Shown here piece after piece: positions 5,217 to 7,448 of a stretch of 7,448 nt of DNA; positions within the stretch are counted from its first letter, which is position 1, and each line of letters begins with the position of its first letter. The notes below the pieces were generated by a model. That model was not told the origin of the DNA. It saw nothing but the letters and a program-made list of their open reading frames with translations, and ran no database searches. The stretch is from DASPKW01 sp038244055 (GTDB lineage Bacteria; Planctomycetota; Phycisphaerae; Tepidisphaerales; Tepidisphaeraceae). The stretch is taken from the NCBI GenBank assembly GCA_038244055.1, contig JBBRTW010000374.1, forward strand, positions 1 to 7,448, in the 5' to 3' direction. A program made the translations under genes and the position numbers.

Positions 5217-7136
5217 TCAGGGCCACTTCACCCCGTTGATCGCCGCGTCCATCTCCTTCTGGATGTCCTCGTACTTCTTGCTGTCATCGCGCTGGTTGAA
5301 TAGCGCGGCCCACACGATGCCGTCGGCCCGTTGCCCGTTGTAGGTCCAGGTGCCGGGGAGGCTACCGAAGAAGCCAAACGACATCGATTCGCCGCGCTTG
5401 CGCGGTTGGCCGCTGATCCAATATCTATTGAGAAACTTGCAGAGGTCGGGCGCGTTCGAGAGGAGCCCGCCGTGAGAGTCCATCGCCTCGATGTAGAAGC
5501 CGCCATAGGGCCAGGGCACGTTGGCAGACTTATTGGGAGTGATGACACTCTGCGTGGTGCCCGGGTTGAAATAGTGGGGCTCGTCCGCTTGCCTGCTGAC
5601 CGTGCGCGCCAGGCGAATGGTGTCCGCGCCGATGGGCGACGTGATTTCGTCGCGCAGGTAATCGACGTACGACGGCTTGCCGCTCACCTTCTTAATGATC
5701 CGGCCGAGGATGCAGTAACCGAAATTGGCATACGCCTCGCGCTCGCCCGGGGCGAAGTCGAGCATCTTGTGGGTGAGCATCCAGGCGATCGTCGCGTCGG
5801 GGTCGGCGGGACCCGCGAGGCCGAGGTCCTTCGAAATCTGGATCGACGAGAACATCGGGTCGAACTTGGTCCCCTTGCTGTCCCACCCGCCCTTGTGGTC
5901 GAGGAGGTGCTGGATCGTGATGTCGTAGACCCGAGGATCGACCTTCTTCTTGTCGGCCGCCGCGACGTAGCCGGTCAGGATGCCGAAGGCCTTGTCGTCG
6001 TACTTCAGCTTGCCGTCGCGGACGAGTTTGTGAATCGAGGCCGCGGTGAACGCCTTCGTGAGGCTCGCGATTCGCATTGACGCATCGGGCGCGATCGGTT
6101 GCGTCATCGCCTCGTCGCTCCAACCAAACCCACGCGAGTAGACGATCTTGCCATTGCGGCTCACGGCCAGAGTCCCAGCCGGAATCGAACGGTCCTTCAT
6201 GAACTTGAGCATCGCCGCGTCGAGCGGCGCGAGGTTCGCGACGGCGGGCCCCGAAACGGGATAGGGCGTCACTCCCGGCCCGCTGTCCCTGATGAAGATC
6301 GCCGCGTAGCGCACCGCGCCCCCTTCGAGATAGCCCGAGACCATCGTCGGACGGAAGCCGCTGCTCGTGGCCTCGTCGAACGCAGCCTGATACTGCTTGC
6401 TCGTCAGGTTGTGCTTGCCGATGAAGGGGATGTCGTCCTTGATCATCACCACGGCGAAGTGCGCGCCCTTTTCTGTCTCATAGCCACTGAGGCTCAAGGG
6501 GCGCATGCCCTTGGCCGTCTCGTCGTTGAACACCTTCTGATAGTCGGCGGCGCTCAGATCGTGCCGCGCCATCCAGACTGCGCCCGGCTTCTTCTTGAAG
6601 ATCGCGCAGAAGTCGTGCGCCTTTCCGGCGCCAAAGCCCTGCACCAGCACCGGCATGAAGCCGTCCTTCACACCGTCGTTGTAGACCTTTTGATAGTTGG
6701 CCGAGGGGATGCCGTGGTTGCCGCGCGTGGCCGAATTATCTTTGACCCACACCGCGGCATAGCGCACGTTGCCGCCGTCGCGGTAACCGCTCAGGCTGTG
6801 CAGCGCGAACCCGTCCTTGCCGAATTGATCGAAGGCCTTTTGATAGGCGGCCGCGTCGAGCCCGTGGCGGGCGCCAAAGGCCAGACCATCCTTCACGGCG
6901 ATGGCGGCGAACTGCGGCGTGCCCCCGGCGTCGTAGCCCTGCACGTAGTCGAGCCGCATGCCCGCCTTGCCGATGTCGGCGACGAACTGCTGGTACTGCG
7001 CGGAATTGACGCCATGCGTGGCCCGCCATTCGATCGCGCTGGCCGCGCCGGCCCAGAGAATTCCGCAGAGACCGCCAATCAGTGCGCCGACCACTCGCGC
7101 CCGACCGCACCGAAAATCATGCGTGGATTGCGTCAT
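5217..7136 (-). CDS. Exported serine hydrolase: five BTRD1-like repeats plus beta-lactamase-type domain
   Basis: A 639-residue exported protein. A signal peptide (hydrophobic 15-30, cleavage probably after ASA at 34) leads to five repeats of about 50 residues (39-288) and a class C beta-lactamase/penicillin-binding-protein-like serine hydrolase domain (about 303-637). Catalytic residues are visible: S358-x-x-K361 in RIASLTKAF, Y469-A-N471, and H555-G-G557 in the KTG position. The order matches proteins with bacterial tandem repeat domain 1 (BTRD1, Pfam PF17660) and, in layout, fungal polyglycine hydrolases, which are secreted serine proteases with similar N-terminal repeats. The substrate here is unknown: a peptide, ester, or D-amino-acid bond are all possible. 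The HGG motif instead of KTG is typical of esterase- and peptidase-like members rather than true beta-lactamases. The start ATG at 7136 has GAAAGG eight bases upstream. It is a single-gene unit, convergent with the hypothetical gene and 227 bases from it. Confidence 0.96.
   Translation of the reverse strand: MTQSTHDFRCGRARVVGALIGGLCGILWAGAASAIEWRATHGVNSAQYQQFVADIGKAGMRLDYVQGYDAGGTPQFAAIAVKDGLAFGARHGLDAAAYQKAFDQFGKDGFALHSLSGYRDGGNVRYAAVWVKDNSATRGNHGIPSANYQKVYNDGVKDGFMPVLVQGFGAGKAHDFCAIFKKKPGAVWMARHDLSAADYQKVFNDETAKGMRPLSLSGYETEKGAHFAVVMIKDDIPFIGKHNLTSKQYQAAFDEATSSGFRPTMVSGYLEGGAVRYAAIFIRDSGPGVTPYPVSGPAVANLAPLDAAMLKFMKDRSIPAGTLAVSRNGKIVYSRGFGWSDEAMTQPIAPDASMRIASLTKAFTAASIHKLVRDGKLKYDDKAFGILTGYVAAADKKKVDPRVYDITIQHLLDHKGGWDSKGTKFDPMFSSIQISKDLGLAGPADPDATIAWMLTHKMLDFAPGEREAYANFGYCILGRIIKKVSGKPSYVDYLRDEITSPIGADTIRLARTVSRQADEPHYFNPGTTQSVITPNKSANVPWPYGGFYIEAMDSHGGLLSNAPDLCKFLNRYWISGQPRKRGESMSFGFFGSLPGTWTYNGQRADGIVWAALFNQRDDSKKYEDIQKEMDAAINGVKWP
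6273..7022 (-). other. Region coding for five tandem protein repeats of the serine hydrolase
   Basis: The repeats run about 39-88, 89-138, 139-189, 190-239 and 240-288 of the protein; their conserved His are at 41, 91, 141, 192 and 242, giving steps of 50, 50, 51 and 50. The shared pattern is x-H-x-[LIV]-x4-YQ, then x-[FY]-x-[DE] and a G-[FM] turn, then [SQ]-G-[YF] and a strand of the form [FY]-[AC]-[AV]-[IV]. Repeat 3 is the most divergent: it has HDFCAIF where others have [RQ][YF]AA. DNA identity between repeats is low, so they are old duplications rather than a recent expansion. Confidence 0.85.
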
Positions 7137-7144
7137 AGCTTAAG

Positions 7145-7150
7145 CCTTTC
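7145..7150 (-). promoter_or_regulatory. Ribosome binding site of the serine hydrolase
   Basis: On the minus strand GAAAGG ends eight bases before the ATG at 7136. It is one of only two clear Shine-Dalgarno sites in the window, the other being that of the amidohydrolase, and it fixes the start of this gene. Confidence 0.6.
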
Positions 7151-7215
7151 AAGTAGATGTGCCGCCCCTGCAAGGCTCGGAGCATACCGCCCGGCGTGGC
7201 AAAAGTCGAAGCTTT

Positions 7216-7243
7216 TTTCTAGCCCTGAGAGCTTCTAAATCAA
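7216..7243 (-). promoter_or_regulatory. Candidate promoter of the serine hydrolase
   Basis: On the minus strand TTGATT (7243-7238) and TAGAAA (7221-7216) are 16 bases apart, each matching the sigma70 boxes at 4 of 6 positions. This would give a leader of about 70 bases. An alternative is a TATGCT box at about 7182-7187, with a poor -35. Neither is strong. Confidence 0.25.
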
Positions 7244-7271
7244 CCGTAGTTCAGCCCGCTCGTTGCAATTT

Positions 7272-7297
7272 GTAGGGTGGGCGGTACTCCGCCCACC
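7272..7297. repeat. Short GTAGGGTGGGCGG hairpin element
   Basis: GGTGGGCGG (7276-7284) and CCGCCCACC (7289-7297) pair perfectly over nine bases with a four-base TACT loop. The lead-in GTAGGGTGGG and the TACTC centre are shared with the 19-bp inverted repeat at 4931, so the two look like variants of one element. It lies upstream of the serine hydrolase, beyond its candidate promoter. I recall similar GTAGGGTGGG hairpins as common between genes in planctomycetes. Confidence 0.75.
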
Positions 7298-7336
7298 GAT
7301 AAATGCGACTCCACAGATACCAATCATATTCCAACC

Positions 7337-7448
7337 CGCCCGATTCAAAACACGCCCGATTCAAAACACGCCCGATTCAAAACACGCCCGATTCAAAACA
7401 CGCCCGATTCAAAACACGCCCGATTCAAAACACGCCCGATTCAAAACA
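7337..7448. repeat. Tandem array of seven identical 16-base units, continuing past the window
   Basis: CGCCCGATTCAAAACA repeats exactly seven times (7337, 7353, 7369, 7385, 7401, 7417, 7433) with no base change and no spacer. The last unit ends at the final base, so the true number is unknown and the sequence may break off here because of the array. Sixteen is not a multiple of three and no long reading frame crosses it. Perfect identity points to recent slippage expansion or gene conversion. It is not a CRISPR. A minisatellite is the simplest reading; a protein-binding array is possible. Confidence 0.95.

Noticed and set aside
7201..7221. Terminator from the AAAAG/CTTTT pair and T-run
   Set aside because: The stem is five weak A-T-rich pairs and no gene ends nearby; the T-run is better explained as part of the hydrolase upstream region.
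6099..7238. A 379-codon plus-strand frame opposite the serine hydrolase
   Set aside because: Antisense shadow of a gene with clear catalytic motifs; the repeated look of its translation only mirrors the five protein repeats.
7337..7448. CRISPR array
   Set aside because: Units are 16 bases and directly abutting with no spacers; this is a simple tandem repeat.

Overview
The window looks like a chromosomal piece of a GC-rich planctomycete (Planctomycetota, perhaps Phycisphaerae-like). The best lineage clue is the membrane protein at 1975-2637. Its C-terminal zinc knuckle has the form CGYDLxATPERCPECG behind a very basic stretch, a protein type I know from planctomycete genomes. Mostly unclear Shine-Dalgarno sites and gaps carrying short palindromic repeats fit that picture. 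The assignment is an inference, not a proof.

Layout. 1-681 (minus): dihydropteroate synthase folP, whose C-terminus lies beyond the window. 855-1097 (plus): a small one-helix membrane protein. 1078-1815 (minus): a GNAT acetyltransferase with a Gly-rich linker and an extra C-terminal domain; its end overlaps the small gene's end by 20 bases. 1975-2637 (minus): two-helix membrane protein with a zinc ribbon. 2745-4073 (minus): exported M20D metallo-amidohydrolase. 4074-4491: a 418-base gap with a candidate promoter, a direct repeat and an inverted repeat. 4492-4989 (plus): unrecognised small protein whose last 19 codons come from a 39-base perfect inverted repeat and its flank. 4990-5216: gap with another palindromic repeat. 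5217-7136 (minus): exported serine hydrolase with five N-terminal 50-residue repeats and a beta-lactamase-like domain. 7137-7448: leader region, a short hairpin, then a 16-base tandem array that runs off the window end.

The genes do not form an obvious pathway. Only folP has a clear housekeeping role. The M20D enzyme and the repeat/beta-lactamase protein are both predicted to be exported hydrolases and could serve peptide or amide breakdown outside the cytoplasm, but nothing links them functionally beyond position. I see no defence system, transposase, rRNA, tRNA or CRISPR array. The most unusual content is the collection of non-coding repeats (at least five kinds in 7.4 kb), one of which has apparently altered a gene's end, and the repeat architecture of the serine hydrolase.
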